Source: a virus
DNA length: 64,000 nucleotides
IMG/VR virus record: IMGVR_UViG_3300022921_000002
Location: 157,448-221,447 of that record
Direction: 5' to 3' (one strand)
The first letter of the stretch is position 1. Every line of letters begins with the position of its first letter. Below the pieces are notes generated by a model, which worked only from the letters and a program-made list of their open reading frames with translations, did no database searches and was not told the origin of the DNA. Shown in pieces: positions 49,360-59,452 of this stretch. Both the position numbers and the translations under genes were made by a program.

Positions 49360-49382
49360 AAGGAGGGGAAAATCCCCTCCTT
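49360..49382 (-). terminator. Terminator between converging gene blocks
   Basis: Perfect ten-pair stem AAGGAGGGGA / TCCCCTCCTT with a three-base loop. The A run just left of it gives a T run on the minus strand, so it ends late transcripts from gene 23; it may also act weakly on the plus strand. Confidence 0.8.
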
Positions 49383-49419
49383 AGTAGTATCGTTAACCGA
49401 TATCTTATTATTATTGTTC

Positions 49420-50745
49420 TTAGAACAAGTTAGATACCAATACACGGCGGTAGTACAAGTTGGTGTTTGCTGTAAGAGCACCAAGACCTTGTGAGTCGTG
49501 GTCACCTTCAGCATATGGGTTAGCAACCATACCGTAGCGAGTCTTAAACCCGATTTTTGGTTGGAAGCTGTTTTCACCAACGGCACGAACCATTTGCAAC
49601 GGTACGTATGGGCAATAGAACAAGCCAGCATCAAATGCACTTGAACCTTTATAACCGACAACCAAATAGTTGCTGCCTGCATATGGGTCAATATACACTC
49701 TGTAACGACCGTTAAGAACACCGGCGAATGTGTTGCCTGTATCATCAACTGCCAAGTTGTTACCGTTAAGTGCTGGTGTGTAGTCGAGTACACCGGCCAT
49801 TTGCAATGCTGATGCAACATCAGAAGAACAGATAACCATGTTACCTTTACCACGACGTGTACCTTTTGCGATTGCGTTTGCTTCTTGTTCAATTTGGAAC
49901 ATCAAGCCCTTGAACTTCTCAACAGACCAACGTCCGTTTGCATCAACGTCAAGATCGAATGTACCAGGAGTAGCTGTAGCTGTTGCACCTGCTTTAGCAG
50001 TTGTGTAAATTGTACGAACTAATTCACGGTTGATTTCGACCAAGATTTCTGATTGCAGAATGTTTGCCAGCTCTGTTTCAGCATCCAAACCGTGTACGGC
50101 TTTAAGATCCTGAGCAAGTTCTGTTGTGTATTCTGCTTTCAATGCGCGTGATTTTGCAGTTACGGCAACTTTCTCGATTGAGAATGCCATTTCAGCAAAT
50201 CCTGCACCTACACCGTCGCCCAATGCTTCAGCTGCTGCTGTTGTCATACCTGTACCAGTATTAGCAGTTGCAGCGGAACCAACAGTACCCGCAGATGCGC
50301 CAGCACCTGAGAAGCCTGTTGCTGCTTCGTTGTAGAATGCTTCGTCACCAGCTTGGCTGGTGTAATGCGAACGCATTGCGAAGATCAAGCCTGTTGGGCC
50401 TGTCATAGGTTGAACACCAGCAATGTCATATGCCATCAAGTTTGGCATAGCACGGCGTACCAATGAAATCAGGATAGGATCGTAACCTGCAACAGGACCT
50501 GCTGCAGTTGCGCCTGAACTGAAACCTGCTGGTGCGGAACCTGCAGCATTGGTTGGTGCGGCTTCTGACAACAAGGAGCTCATGCCCACTTGTGTGTCGC
50601 CTGACTCCATAAGAGCCTTTTCTGTGTTTTCAAGAATTGTAGCGGTTACGCTTTTCTTGTGCTGATCGGCGATTGGTGAAAAAGAATCGTGCTCAAGAAT
50701 TGGGCCCCACTTCTCCACAAGCGCTTGATAGTTTGACTGAGTCAT
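49420..50745 (-). CDS. 23: Major capsid protein gp23
   Basis: 441 residues, in the size range of marine T4-like capsid proteins. RRAMPNLMAYDIAGVQPMTG, KAEYTTELAQDLKAVHGLDA and RVYIDPYAGSNYLVVGYKG are gp23 signatures. L59-S-E61|A62 aligns with the T4 maturation cut after SFLTE65, so the N-terminal 61 residues should be removed by gp21. Late promoter at 50783-50790; terminator downstream. Confidence 0.97.
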   Translation of the reverse strand: MTQSNYQALVEKWGPILEHDSFSPIADQHKKSVTATILENTEKALMESGDTQVGMSSLLSEAAPTNAAGSAPAGFSSGATAAGPVAGYDPILISLVRRAMPNLMAYDIAGVQPMTGPTGLIFAMRSHYTSQAGDEAFYNEAATGFSGAGASAGTVGSAATANTGTGMTTAAAEALGDGVGAGFAEMAFSIEKVAVTAKSRALKAEYTTELAQDLKAVHGLDAETELANILQSEILVEINRELVRTIYTTAKAGATATATPGTFDLDVDANGRWSVEKFKGLMFQIEQEANAIAKGTRRGKGNMVICSSDVASALQMAGVLDYTPALNGNNLAVDDTGNTFAGVLNGRYRVYIDPYAGSNYLVVGYKGSSAFDAGLFYCPYVPLQMVRAVGENSFQPKIGFKTRYGMVANPYAEGDHDSQGLGALTANTNLYYRRVLVSNLF

Positions 50746-50782
50746 ATCTGTCTATCTCCTTGTTTTGGTTTTCTTCTGGATA

Positions 50783-50790
50783 TATTTATA
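50783..50790 (-). promoter_or_regulatory. Late promoter TATAAATA before gene 23
   Basis: TATTTATA on the plus strand reads TATAAATA on the minus strand, 38 bases before the gp23 start. Confidence 0.7.
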
Positions 50791-50797
50791 AAAGTTA

Positions 50798-51763
50798 TTA
50801 TTTCAAATGTGTTTTAGCATTAAGAGCCTCGACGAGAGCATTAACTGTATAATAATCCGATGCAGGTTTAGCTACAACGGTATCTTCTACAATGATTTCG
50901 TCTTCCTCAACATTAGCATCTTCCGTTACGGCTTTTGCTTCTGCAAAGAATGATTCCTTAAGAGTATTAAGGTTTGCGGTGTACTCTTCGATATTATTAA
51001 AATCGAGCTTTTCAGCAAGAACCTTCATTCTTTCCTGTTGGGTCAGAGTAAGATCCTCAGTGACTTCTGCGAACACTTTTCCGGCTTGCAAAGAAGTGAT
51101 CTCTTTTTGCAATGCAATGTTCTCGTCAATACGAGTATTTGCATCAGTTTTCAATCCTTCAACTTCTTCTTCAAGCTCAGCAACAACATCAATGGTATCT
51201 TCATTGATTGCAATGTTGTGCTCTTCAAAAAGTCCTTTCAGACCGTCCATCAACGATTCTGCCATTTCAACCTTAATGCCGGCTTCGATAGCAACTTCGT
51301 TTTCTGTCATCCACTCTTCTACAACATAGTCGAGATAGGAATCTAGGTTTTCAACAAGGCCATTGACAGTTGAGTCAATTGAAGATTTCATTTCTTCATC
51401 AAGCTGTGTTGAATATTCTTCATTCATTTTGGCAGCTTTTGCCGCAGCACTTTCATTTACTGCTGCTTCAAATACCAAAGTTACTTTTGATTTAAACTCT
51501 TCTGAAAGATCCATGCCTTCAAACATTGCTGAGATTGATTCGTCAAGTTCAACGACTTCTTCTACAACAACTTCTGCATCAGCAGATTCTGCATCTTCTT
51601 TCATTCCAGGTGTTACTGCTGCAATTTTTTCAGGTGTTGGATCAACCTTCTTTGCTACATCAGCCTTGTGTTTTTTTGCCGTACCGCCTTTTGGTGTAAC
51701 AGGATCTTCAACTGAAGAAACACCATCGTCGGCTACAAACTTTTCTTGTAGTTCATCTGACAT
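50798..51763 (-). CDS. 22: Prohead core scaffolding protein gp22
   Basis: 321 residues, highly acidic and helical, between 21 and 23 as in T4. [LI]xE sites occur early (L5-Q-E7) and in VVELDESISA, so the scaffold is expected to be cut by gp21 into small peptides before DNA packaging. Long coiled coil about 190-260. Preceded by a late promoter and AAGGAG ribosome site. Confidence 0.88.
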   Translation of the reverse strand: MSDELQEKFVADDGVSSVEDPVTPKGGTAKKHKADVAKKVDPTPEKIAAVTPGMKEDAESADAEVVVEEVVELDESISAMFEGMDLSEEFKSKVTLVFEAAVNESAAAKAAKMNEEYSTQLDEEMKSSIDSTVNGLVENLDSYLDYVVEEWMTENEVAIEAGIKVEMAESLMDGLKGLFEEHNIAINEDTIDVVAELEEEVEGLKTDANTRIDENIALQKEITSLQAGKVFAEVTEDLTLTQQERMKVLAEKLDFNNIEEYTANLNTLKESFFAEAKAVTEDANVEEDEIIVEDTVVAKPASDYYTVNALVEALNAKTHLK

Positions 51764-51799
51764 GCTTACTACTCCTTTTGTTATATTCTTTATACCTAA

Positions 51800-51807
51800 T
51801 ATTTATA
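51800..51807 (-). promoter_or_regulatory. Late promoter TATAAATA before gene 22
   Basis: TATTTATA on the plus strand, 37 bases before the gp22 start. Confidence 0.7.
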
Positions 51808-51811
51808 ATTT

Positions 51812-52513
51812 TCATTTTCTGAGTGATTCGATAAATTTATTCAACATAGCAGCTGCTTGTGCTTCATCAATCCGCTTGACAACTGTTTTGTATTGTGTTT
51901 CAACTTCTTGTTGAATTTCTTCAATCACTTCAGCAACCTGTTCTTGAACCTGCGCAGGCAACCAAGAAGATGAAGCAATGTCATAAAAGTATTCAACATT
52001 TTCCATAATACCATTTACGAAACAATTAGGGCCAGACGGATCGGTTACAACATCAACAGTAGCTAAATGGAAATCTGATTGAACTTCCATGATACCATCT
52101 TTTGTTGGTTTAACTGAACCAAGTCCACGTGTTGATACACCGACCTGAACTCCTTCGTCAATGAATGTCTTAACAATTTCACCCATTGGAGTACCAAGCA
52201 ATTTTGCTTTACCCATAAAGTTTGAACCATCTCTCCTCATTTCAGTAATCAAATGAGATACACGGTCGCCGTTTACGGTTGGTCCATCAGGGTGACCAAG
52301 TTCCCCAAGAGCTCGTTTGGTTTCAACAAAATCTTTATTGTATCGAACCATTTCTTTCTCAAGGATTTCGGATGGGTAACATCTACCGTTGCGATTGTTA
52401 ATGTCACCTTGCATAAAGATACCTTCAATGAAGTAGGACTTTTTGCCAGTTTCTTCATTTAATTCTGTGCTCGTTGAGGCACTTTCGTTAAAAATTTCTG
52501 TAATAAGTTTCAT
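51812..52513 (-). CDS. 21: Prohead protease gp21
   Basis: 233 residues. GELGHPDG (His74) and GVSTRG (Ser127) are the catalytic motifs of the herpesvirus-assemblin-like protease. The N-terminus MKLITEIFNE resembles the T4 Alt leader, and L18-N-E20 is a self-cleavage candidate; I237-like sites near the end (RIDEAQ) also fit. It cleaves scaffold, gp23 and internal proteins after [LI]xE. Confidence 0.93.
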   Translation of the reverse strand: MKLITEIFNESASTSTELNEETGKKSYFIEGIFMQGDINNRNGRCYPSEILEKEMVRYNKDFVETKRALGELGHPDGPTVNGDRVSHLITEMRRDGSNFMGKAKLLGTPMGEIVKTFIDEGVQVGVSTRGLGSVKPTKDGIMEVQSDFHLATVDVVTDPSGPNCFVNGIMENVEYFYDIASSSWLPAQVQEQVAEVIEEIQQEVETQYKTVVKRIDEAQAAAMLNKFIESLRK

Positions 52514-52538
52514 ATCATTAGGTCCTTTATTTGTAATA

Positions 52539-52546
52539 TATTTATA
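52539..52546 (-). promoter_or_regulatory. Late promoter TATAAATA before gene 21
   Basis: TATTTATA on the plus strand, 26 bases before the gp21 start. Confidence 0.65.
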
Positions 52547-52567
52547 ATATTATTACCTTTTAATCCT

Positions 52568-53776
52568 TTATTGAAGTGCTTCTCTTGCAAATCCTACAAT
52601 TTCGTCAAAACCTGCTTGATCTTTTTTCATAACGGATTCCATTTGTTTACGGTTTTTTGTATTCAAACCTTTAAACATTGAATTAAGCAATTTTGCATCT
52701 TGAGGTGAAATCCTAGTTGATTTACCGTTGTCAAATTTAAAATTACCAGATTTTACTGCTTCGTCAATCGTAGCTGCTTCATTTTTCTCCCAAGGGGCTT
52801 TTTTCAATGTGACTGCTTTTTTACCCTCTTTGGATGGCGCTGTTGCCTTATCCAATTCTTTTGCAAGTGCAGCACTTTGGCTTTCTTTAACACCACCGCC
52901 AAGAGCCTTTTTGATTAACTCATTTGCTTTAACTTTTTTGACTTCCGACATTTTATCCATGCCATGGTCATCTGTTTGTTTTGCTCTTGTTGTTCTCATA
53001 ACTGTGCGAGTTTTGCCATCAGGACCAGTCATAGTTACTGGTTTTTTTGTAGCAGCTTGAGTTGTTTCCTCAAGTTCTTCGCCCATTGACATTACTTCGG
53101 CTGTTGCATAACTGTAAAGTGTTTGCATTTCTTTTGCCACACCTGCCAATTTGTTTTGAAACCATTCTTCAGGATCTGATGTTTTTGACACATATGCCGC
53201 AATACCTTGCATTGCGTGTGACATTGAACGCAAAGCATTCATCATCATTGGCTTTTCTTCCATTGGGTTTTCAGCAAGATCAACATCTTCTTTCATAGAA
53301 TTTTTATATAGATCCAATGCTTTTGCATATTTTGGATTTTTCATCATACGTTTTGATTCACCGTGATCTGGATTATCGTGTGCCATACGGACCGTAGGCT
53401 CATCCAAGGAATGCTTTTTCATATGTTTCTTATATGCATCAAACTTCTTAGGATCGACGGTCTTGCCAAAGGATTTACTCATTGGTTTCATTGAACGTGA
53501 GATCTCATCAATTTGTTTTGCTTCTTCGCCTAACTTACGACCGCCACCTGCATCTGAACCAGTTTTCTTGATATATGCTGAGTCATATTTTGCATCGGTG
53601 CCATCATCGGCAGGGCGCTTTTTCATAGTTTTACCTTTGATTTCACCAGTAAAAACTGCGTCAGGTGCAACCGGGTGTTTAACTGTTTCAGCATCGTGCA
53701 TATCTTTAAAGCGATTATTTTCATCGGAGCGGTTATGCTTCGATACTTCAGCTAGTTTTTGTTTAAAAGACTTCAT
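52568..53776 (-). CDS. Internal head protein with targeting peptide, between 20 and 21
   Basis: 402 residues, basic, where T4 has genes 67/68. It begins MKSFKQKLAEVS: L8-A-E10 is a possible cleavage site, and the leader matches those of the small genes at 4563-5140. Other sites are QIDE|I and TIDE|A. The rest is Lys-rich with Met-rich helices about 175-240. I infer a head-interior protein that is processed during maturation. Confidence 0.7.
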   Translation of the reverse strand: MKSFKQKLAEVSKHNRSDENNRFKDMHDAETVKHPVAPDAVFTGEIKGKTMKKRPADDGTDAKYDSAYIKKTGSDAGGGRKLGEEAKQIDEISRSMKPMSKSFGKTVDPKKFDAYKKHMKKHSLDEPTVRMAHDNPDHGESKRMMKNPKYAKALDLYKNSMKEDVDLAENPMEEKPMMMNALRSMSHAMQGIAAYVSKTSDPEEWFQNKLAGVAKEMQTLYSYATAEVMSMGEELEETTQAATKKPVTMTGPDGKTRTVMRTTRAKQTDDHGMDKMSEVKKVKANELIKKALGGGVKESQSAALAKELDKATAPSKEGKKAVTLKKAPWEKNEAATIDEAVKSGNFKFDNGKSTRISPQDAKLLNSMFKGLNTKNRKQMESVMKKDQAGFDEIVGFAREALQ

Positions 53777-53814
53777 AACGCCTCTCCTAAATTGATTTAA
53801 TTCTATTTATCATT

Positions 53815-55332
53815 TTATTCTTCTGCAGGCTCATCAGGGTATTCAGCTTTTTCAGCTTCAATCTGTTCCTTCATATCTTTCATTTCATCATCTGACATCT
53901 GAAGGACGTTACGGATAACCCATTCTCTTGAATAATAAACACCAACATGGTCTTCAACATCACGTAGTGTTTGCATACGTTCACGGATAATTTCTGCTTC
54001 TTTTAATTCTTCAAAGTAATTATCATTAATAAAATCGTAACGAATAGCATTTTTGATCTGTGCAAATTCTTCAGGTGTCATAATGCCTTTAAGGATCATT
54101 TGTCTTTCGAGCATAATAGTAAACAATCCAGCAAACCGTGATCTAACACGGCGAATCATTTTAGTAAACTTCAATTCGTCACGAGTAATCTCTGTACTTC
54201 TACCAAAAGTATTCATTGTTTCAGGCTCAAGACGTGTTAACGGTACACGTAATGATTTAAACAACTTGTTCTTAAAGTATTGCATATTTTCATCAGTACT
54301 TAGTGCCTGAGATGAACCTCCTGCAAGTGTATCAACTTCTGTTGACCTTTCACCGCCTCTACGAGGGAACCAAAAGTCTTCAGTCATTGTCATCATTTTG
54401 CGGGCATCACTAATTTCACCAGTACTTGAATTATATTGTAACTTATTCTTATGGCGAACCATCATATCACGTAGATATTGTTCAGCCTTTGATTTCGGCA
54501 AGTTACCAACATCAATATAGAAAATACGGCGTTCAGGTGCTCTCGTTAATGTATAGATAACGGTTGCATCTTCCAACATTCTCAACTGATTGAGTGGTTT
54601 AATTGCGGGATGTAGATATGACAAAACAAGGGAATTAGTTTCATTCATAAGACCTGAAGTAACTCGAGCAACCGAGTCCTTAGCAATTTTGTAGCCTTGT
54701 GTACCTTGAGTTGCTGATGATGATCTATCGGCACCAAATCCATTTTCAGAATACATATAATATTCTGCTTTTACTTTTTTAACTGGGATACCGCTATGTG
54801 TATCCTTTTGACGTTTATCAACCTCACGAATAAGTTTAAGTTTCCGTGGATCAACATATCTTACCTCAACAATACCTTGCTTAAGGTCTTCATTATCAAT
54901 CATCATATGATAATTTAATCTTCCGTCTACATAGAACTTGGAAAATATTTCATATGCGGTATTTTGAAAATCCAATAACGTCAGGACATTTTCAAATTCT
55001 TCAGTAACTTTATTCTTAACTTTGTCGGGAAGATCGGTATCATCTAATACGATCTCGACAATTTTATCATCTGATGAGATACTAATTGCTTCATTAATAA
55101 CTTCATCAATGCCCTGAGTAATTTCAGGTTGCATTGCCATAACTCTATATTTTGTAACAAGCTCGGATTCTGTTTTGGCATTCCCTTCCATATCGAGGAA
55201 TGTACCATAAAAGCCACCCATAGCATTGCCGACGGTAATAGCACCGTCATCATTTTGCGGTTCAGCAAAGGAGACTGGAACATTGTCCGCCTCCTCTACC
55301 TCACGCTTGATTTCAAAACCAAAAATTCTCAT
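53815..55332 (-). CDS. 20: Portal protein gp20
   Basis: 505 residues, close to T4 gp20. VRYVDPRKLKLIREV, YLHPAIKPLNQLRMLEDATV and YIDVGNLPKSKAEQYLRDMM are gp20 hallmarks, as is the RVPLTRLEPE region. Forms the dodecameric DNA gateway and neck docking site. The N-terminal FGFEIKR leader is usual. Confidence 0.96.
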   Translation of the reverse strand: MRIFGFEIKREVEEADNVPVSFAEPQNDDGAITVGNAMGGFYGTFLDMEGNAKTESELVTKYRVMAMQPEITQGIDEVINEAISISSDDKIVEIVLDDTDLPDKVKNKVTEEFENVLTLLDFQNTAYEIFSKFYVDGRLNYHMMIDNEDLKQGIVEVRYVDPRKLKLIREVDKRQKDTHSGIPVKKVKAEYYMYSENGFGADRSSSATQGTQGYKIAKDSVARVTSGLMNETNSLVLSYLHPAIKPLNQLRMLEDATVIYTLTRAPERRIFYIDVGNLPKSKAEQYLRDMMVRHKNKLQYNSSTGEISDARKMMTMTEDFWFPRRGGERSTEVDTLAGGSSQALSTDENMQYFKNKLFKSLRVPLTRLEPETMNTFGRSTEITRDELKFTKMIRRVRSRFAGLFTIMLERQMILKGIMTPEEFAQIKNAIRYDFINDNYFEELKEAEIIRERMQTLRDVEDHVGVYYSREWVIRNVLQMSDDEMKDMKEQIEAEKAEYPDEPAEE

Positions 55333-55355
55333 TTATTTCACCTTGTCATATTATA

Positions 55356-55889
55356 TTAAGTGGTTGGGATACCGGTATTGCCTTCAACTCTCCATAAATC
55401 ATATTGGAAGGTAACACCGAATTCTTCGATGGTATCCTGCTGTTGCCAATCCATTTGAATTCCTTCAATTGCAGTTGGGAACATTCCTTCAAAAACATAT
55501 GTTCTGAGAACTGAACCATTTTTACTGAATTGAGTAATCAACCCATTTGACTTGTAATCCTGTGGCAACCCACGGACATTCGAGTCGTGTGAGTTGATTG
55601 AATTTGACCAAGCTTCCATAGCATTACGGATAGCAAAATCTTCATCGTTGATAATTGTGACCGACCAATCTGCGAATACTCTATCACCTGCGTACTTTAC
55701 TTCTCTTCCAAAGTATGGTACAACATACTGACCTACTGTCGATTCTGGAATTCCCGCAGAACGGACCATGAATGGCACTTTAAAGTCAGCACCCGGAGCG
55801 ACCGGGTTAGTGATTTGAACTTCGAATAGCGTAGGACGAGCACCACCACCAACTAGCTCCGATTTGAACTGATTGATATTAAATGCCAT
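55356..55889 (-). CDS. 19: Tail tube protein gp19
   Basis: 177 residues. FNINQFKSELVGGGARPTLF and VPYFGREVKYAGDR are the gp19 start and core; WSNSINSHDSNVRG is typical of the tube family. It polymerises into the inner tube and lies between 20 and 18, as in T4. AAGGAGA ribosome site. Confidence 0.93.
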   Translation of the reverse strand: MAFNINQFKSELVGGGARPTLFEVQITNPVAPGADFKVPFMVRSAGIPESTVGQYVVPYFGREVKYAGDRVFADWSVTIINDEDFAIRNAMEAWSNSINSHDSNVRGLPQDYKSNGLITQFSKNGSVLRTYVFEGMFPTAIEGIQMDWQQQDTIEEFGVTFQYDLWRVEGNTGIPTT

Positions 55890-55918
55890 TTTCTATTCTC
55901 CTTTTATTAATCTATTTA

Positions 55919-57778
55919 TTAAGTTAGCTGACCAACAATTTCGTCAAACTCAATACCTGTTCTTGTTGCGATAAATGTCAATTCAATAACATTAATAGAA
56001 CGAGCAGGCTTGATAAAGATGCTTGCACGGAATTTGTTTTGATCTACAATTTCAGGAGTGTTCACAGTAGAGTCAGAAATTACTCTATAGTCAATAATAC
56101 CACGTCTTCCTTGAATGTCACGTAGGAACGGATCAACAATATTTTTAAATTGTGTTTGAGTAAACTCGTCGTTTAGCTCGAATAAGAACCCTTCCGCCGC
56201 GGTAGCAATTGCTTTCTCAACTGCAATAAACAGCCTACGAACATTGATGCGGTCAAATGCCGATGCGAATGTCTGAGATGTTTTATCACCGAACAACAAT
56301 ACTCCTTGTCCGATTTGAGACATTACTGGGTTAATTCCTTGACTATATAGCTGATCTCGTTGTGCTTTACTTGGATTAAATGCAAGCTTAACAACATTCT
56401 TAATCAAACCTTTTCTAAATCCTGCAGGTGATTCCCATACTTCAACTCTTGATGCAAGACCTGCCATGTCACCGTTTAATGGTACCCAGCGATATTGGTC
56501 GTTATATTTATCATAGCGATACTTATATCCGCTATCCATAAACATATATGAGTTCAATGGGCTAATTTTATTTTTGTGTGCAATAATTTTAGTCATTTTG
56601 GCATTTGGTTTATTTTCATCAACTGCGGCTAGTTTTGATGGTGAAACATACATTACGCAATCTTTACGTACGTCAACAATATTTGACATAATGTAGCTTG
56701 CGTGTGTACCAGCATCATCACTTTTACCAACAAGGATACTTGAAATATCAATTTCGTTTGTATTTACGAATTTGTCATATGCGCCGCCAATTGCTGCAAG
56801 TGTTGTATTTGCTTCATCAGTTGCATTTGATCCACCGTTCATTGTTTCGTAAACAGTAATGTTTGTATTAGCGGTTCCGATAGTTGCGGTATTTGCAACA
56901 TTAATCCAAGATGAATTGTTTTCAATTACAGTATCGTAATATTTTAATGTACCGTCTGCTCTTGTTGCGCCTACTGTAGTTGATAAGTTTTCAAATGTTT
57001 CCAGGATAGTATTTGCTTTTCCTGAAATATTTCCTGAATTATCAATAACTGCAACGTGAATATGAAACGCGTCGGGTGCACCATTGAACAAGCTATTATA
57101 TGCCCACTTAGTTTCCATTGAGATGGTAGGTAGTGCGGTTGCAGCCAATGTGTATGCATTACCAAACCCCATGGTATACGCATAACCTGTTACTGTATTT
57201 GCTTCGATAATTTCTGATTCTGCAACGGAAGCAACACTAAGGTTTTGATAACCTACGCTATCGTTACCTACGGTAAGTATATCACCCGCAGTTACAGTTG
57301 TAATTCTGTCAGCAGGTACAACTTCAAAAATAACGCTTGTGGCGCCAAACTCAATAGTTTGCTGAACTGCTGGGTTTGAAATTTTATTTGTTGGAATATC
57401 GCCTGCAACAATTTCAACATTACCAAATCCTTCTGAGGAACAATAAGCAACACTCAATGAGTCGCCTAGAACACCCGGATATTTTGCTGTGAAATTTGTG
57501 TTTGCAGCGGTGTTTGAACTGTCGTCGGCACGTACTACCCACAATGCATTTGAATATGCAAGGAAGTCAGCAGCAGTAAACCATGTTTCGTAGTTTTCAT
57601 CACCTGGTTTACCAAAACGGTCTGCCAATTGCGTTTCTGCTGAGATTAAGATCGGCTCGTTAATTGGACCCCAATTAAAAATGCCAGCTATCGCAGCAGG
57701 TGGTGTACTGATGGCCGGGACAACCGCCGATGCGTCGATTTCTCGAACGATGACCGAAGGACTTACGGAAAAAGCCAT
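55919..57778 (-). CDS. 18: Tail sheath protein gp18
   Basis: 619 residues. The N-terminus VSPSVIVREIDASAVVPA and the C-terminal domain (ARSINVIELTFIATRTGIEF) match T4 gp18, which forms the contractile sheath. The variable middle (Ala/Thr/Asn-rich, about 120-330) is the exposed part. Late promoter upstream at 57829. Confidence 0.95.
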   Translation of the reverse strand: MAFSVSPSVIVREIDASAVVPAISTPPAAIAGIFNWGPINEPILISAETQLADRFGKPGDENYETWFTAADFLAYSNALWVVRADDSSNTAANTNFTAKYPGVLGDSLSVAYCSSEGFGNVEIVAGDIPTNKISNPAVQQTIEFGATSVIFEVVPADRITTVTAGDILTVGNDSVGYQNLSVASVAESEIIEANTVTGYAYTMGFGNAYTLAATALPTISMETKWAYNSLFNGAPDAFHIHVAVIDNSGNISGKANTILETFENLSTTVGATRADGTLKYYDTVIENNSSWINVANTATIGTANTNITVYETMNGGSNATDEANTTLAAIGGAYDKFVNTNEIDISSILVGKSDDAGTHASYIMSNIVDVRKDCVMYVSPSKLAAVDENKPNAKMTKIIAHKNKISPLNSYMFMDSGYKYRYDKYNDQYRWVPLNGDMAGLASRVEVWESPAGFRKGLIKNVVKLAFNPSKAQRDQLYSQGINPVMSQIGQGVLLFGDKTSQTFASAFDRINVRRLFIAVEKAIATAAEGFLFELNDEFTQTQFKNIVDPFLRDIQGRRGIIDYRVISDSTVNTPEIVDQNKFRASIFIKPARSINVIELTFIATRTGIEFDEIVGQLT

Positions 57779-57828
57779 ATTTTTCTCCTTTATGTATTAG
57801 AAACTTGTTTTTGTTTTATCACTGTTTC

Positions 57829-57836
57829 TATTTATA
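57829..57836 (-). promoter_or_regulatory. Late promoter TATAAATA before gene 18
   Basis: TATTTATA on the plus strand, 51 bases before the gp18 start, in the gap between 17 and 18. Confidence 0.65.
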
Positions 57837-57847
57837 AATGTTCCGAT

Positions 57848-59452
57848 TTACAGCACCAACCCATTATCATCGTCAGCCCAATCTCCGCCTGTATCAATAA
57901 ACCCAAATGGAAGCATTTCCTCATCTATTTGTTCTTCGGTTTTTTCTCTAAGCTTTGCTAACGTGTGTATATCAGATAATTCTCTAAAATAGTCTTGGCT
58001 AGTAAACCAAGCAAATATTACCAAGTTCATTACCAGGTCATCGTGTGCACCTGGCTCTGCCTCATATGAATTTCCTTTCCGTGAAAACCGAGACAGTTCT
58101 TGTATTGTGTCATAATCCCGTAGTAATACTTGATCTTGCTCTACTAAAAGTTTTAGCATTTGGCAACCAGTACCCTTTACGAGTTTTGTTGTTCTTATTC
58201 CATTGTCTAATCTTTTACCACCAAATCCTGACGAGACACGTTTACCTTTGGCGCCTGCGTTTTCGGTGTATAATAAGTTTTCATAACCCAGATCCATTAA
58301 AAGAACATCACTCACTTGTTCTCCAATGTCATTAATTTCTATTAAAACGCTTGCTTCATTATAAAGATTACCTATTCTATATATAATAGATGCAAAATCT
58401 ACAGGTGTAACAAAGTTATCTCTATACACGCAAACCTGCTCATACGGCATAGTTGTAGCATCAAGTACTGTAAATGTTGAGTAATCTAATCCTTTACCTC
58501 GAGATACGTCAACTGTCATTACATATGAGTGTTCAGCAATTGGTTTTGCATATTGAGAAATACCTTCAGCCTGATGTAAAGGTTGGTCATATGCTAAGGT
58601 TTTAAGTTTTGCACCACTAATAAGTGTACCTGAACTGCCTAGAAACTGGCAACAGTATTCTTGGTTGAACTTTTCTTCATCATAATCAAGTGCCTCGAGT
58701 GTTTCCTGTTTCCATTTCTCATCACGTCCTGGAACATCATCCCACATAACTTCAGTATACTCATAACCGTTTGTACCTTCTTTTGCACCTTTACAAGTTT
58801 TCCAAAAATGGTTTAACCCATTAGGTGTAGAAGTCATCAGAAGTTTTGTTGACTCGCCAGACGAAATAGTAGGATAAACAGATGCGAAAAATTCGTCGTA
58901 TCCTTCAATAAATGCAACCTCATCAAGGTATAGAAAATTAACAGACTTACCACGAATTGCGCTCGAAGACGTAGTACCTGCCACCACTTGGCAACCATTT
59001 TCAAGTGCAATGTTTCCTTTGTTCCATTCTTCAATTCCTTGTTGAAGCCATTTAGGTAATGCTTCATATGCTAACTTGACTCGAGCCATAACTTCCCTTG
59101 AAGCATCACCTTTGTTTGCCAAAATAGCAACTGTTTTAAATTCATTAAACAAAATATAGTGTAAAATGATAGCAACCGCAGTTGTTGTTTTACCTGACTG
59201 ACGCGCTGTTAATACCGCGACGCGGCGATTATTTGTAATCTTTTCAACAATTTCTTCTTGATAGTTATACATATCAAACGGTACAAGACCACGGTCAACA
59301 TGGACGATTTTAATATATTCCTTTGCGAAATAAATTGGATCATCCGCACATTTGGTGTACTCCTGAATAAGTTCGGCATTCCATTCAATACCTTCACCAA
59401 CACGTTTAAGATGTGAGTTACCTAAGTACCCTTTATCCATCATCTTTGTCAC
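57848..59452 (-). CDS. 17: Terminase large subunit gp17
   Basis: 534 residues. ARQSGKTT (84-91, Walker A), FLYLDEVAF (Walker B), MTSTPNG (coupling motif) and the nuclease acid motif TVDVSRGKGLDYS are present. It packages DNA into the prohead through gp20 and makes the cuts. It overlaps gene 16 by 20 bases. Confidence 0.97.
   Translation of the reverse strand: MTKMMDKGYLGNSHLKRVGEGIEWNAELIQEYTKCADDPIYFAKEYIKIVHVDRGLVPFDMYNYQEEIVEKITNNRRVAVLTARQSGKTTTAVAIILHYILFNEFKTVAILANKGDASREVMARVKLAYEALPKWLQQGIEEWNKGNIALENGCQVVAGTTSSSAIRGKSVNFLYLDEVAFIEGYDEFFASVYPTISSGESTKLLMTSTPNGLNHFWKTCKGAKEGTNGYEYTEVMWDDVPGRDEKWKQETLEALDYDEEKFNQEYCCQFLGSSGTLISGAKLKTLAYDQPLHQAEGISQYAKPIAEHSYVMTVDVSRGKGLDYSTFTVLDATTMPYEQVCVYRDNFVTPVDFASIIYRIGNLYNEASVLIEINDIGEQVSDVLLMDLGYENLLYTENAGAKGKRVSSGFGGKRLDNGIRTTKLVKGTGCQMLKLLVEQDQVLLRDYDTIQELSRFSRKGNSYEAEPGAHDDLVMNLVIFAWFTSQDYFRELSDIHTLAKLREKTEEQIDEEMLPFGFIDTGGDWADDDNGLVL

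Noticed and set aside
49341-49892. 183-residue minus-strand frame at the end of gene 23
   Set aside because: Out of frame with gp23 and overlapping the terminator; gp23 is certain.
51363-51914. 183-residue plus-strand frame over gene 22
   Set aside because: Ser/Thr-rich shadow of the acidic scaffold gene, no promoter or start site.
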